From assembly GCF_024362525.1 (NCBI RefSeq), contig NZ_CP101460.1, positions 1 to 64,000 of the forward strand: 64,000 nucleotides of DNA, written 5' to 3'. The DNA is from Natrononativus amylolyticus (GTDB lineage: Archaea; Halobacteriota; Halobacteria; Halobacteriales; Natrialbaceae). The notes below the pieces were generated by a model. The model ran no database searches and was not told the DNA's origin. It worked only from the letters and a program-made list of their open reading frames with translations. Shown here one piece after another: positions 63,936 through 64,000 of the stretch; within the stretch, counting starts at the first letter, position 1, and each line of letters opens with the position of its first letter. The position numbers were made by a program, and so were the translations under genes.

Positions 63936-64000
63936 GAGTTAATGCACATATGATCGCCAGATGTAGAAGCGATCGGTGTACAAATAGTTTTAGTTGTTAC

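Noticed and set aside
1-64000. CRISPR arrays, rRNA or tRNA genes
   Set aside because: No regularly spaced direct repeats and no recognisable rRNA or tRNA sequence were seen on reading; a covariance-model search would settle small RNAs.

Overview
The window looks like a chromosomal or large-replicon segment of a halophilic archaeon, most likely a member of the Natrialbales-type Halobacteria. The proteins are strongly acidic. Secreted proteins carry Tat-like signals followed by an archaeal lipobox. Several families are haloarchaeal specialities (HalOD1 output domain, bat-type HTH_10 regulator, membrane-anchored winged-helix regulator). Several genes have a TATA box about 25 bases before the start codon, as expected for leaderless transcripts. 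No rRNA, tRNA or CRISPR array was recognised.

Bases 1-9.75 kb are GC-rich, tightly packed housekeeping DNA: a secreted repeat protein, a membrane winged-helix regulator, a sugar-nucleotide epimerase, dihydroorotase (pyrC), cobyric acid synthase (cbiP/cobQ) and an ABC-2 type exporter pair. From about 10.2 kb the character changes to a lower-GC accessory region. It holds truncated genes, decayed insertion sequences (two IS630-like, one IS5-like, one IS1595/ISH4-like) and long non-coding gaps.

The accessory region is dominated by two inverted, syntenic copies of one catabolic module. Copy A (about 12-29.4 kb) and copy B (about 39.4-47.5 kb) share, in the same relative order: a DadA/sarcosine-oxidase-like FAD oxidoreductase, a class I/II aminotransferase (remnant in A), an SDR protein without the usual Tyr-Lys pair, a 115-residue cupin, a DhnA-type class I aldolase and M24 'pita-bread' hydrolases (a chimeric pseudogene in B). 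Copy A is joined to a dipeptide-type ABC operon that contains a creatinase-like M24 protein and a DUF1028 Ntn-hydrolase-like protein. Copy B is joined to a different dipeptide-type ABC operon, followed by an S9 prolyl peptidase, an EamA exporter, a bat-type regulator, an Xaa-Pro dipeptidase and a 1-pyrroline-5-carboxylate-dehydrogenase-like ALDH. An IclR regulator is intact in B and reduced to a fragment near A, and the ALDH is likewise intact near B and a remnant near A. Together these suggest uptake of small peptides or amidine/imino compounds, hydrolysis by M24/S9 enzymes, flavin-dependent oxidation, transamination and retro-aldol or dehydrogenase steps. The exact substrate cannot be read from the sequence.

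Between the copies (29.5-38.7 kb) lie a Tat lipoprotein, a dead IS5, a two-gene operon of a PAS/GAF histidine kinase plus a CHAT-like protein that appears to have lost its catalytic cysteine, a dead IS630 and a TRIC-channel pseudogene. A 17-bp palindrome (GTTCC-N7-GGAAC) recurs at eight exact sites and one near-exact site, all in the non-coding gaps around the two modules. It is the best candidate for an undescribed operator or RNA element here.
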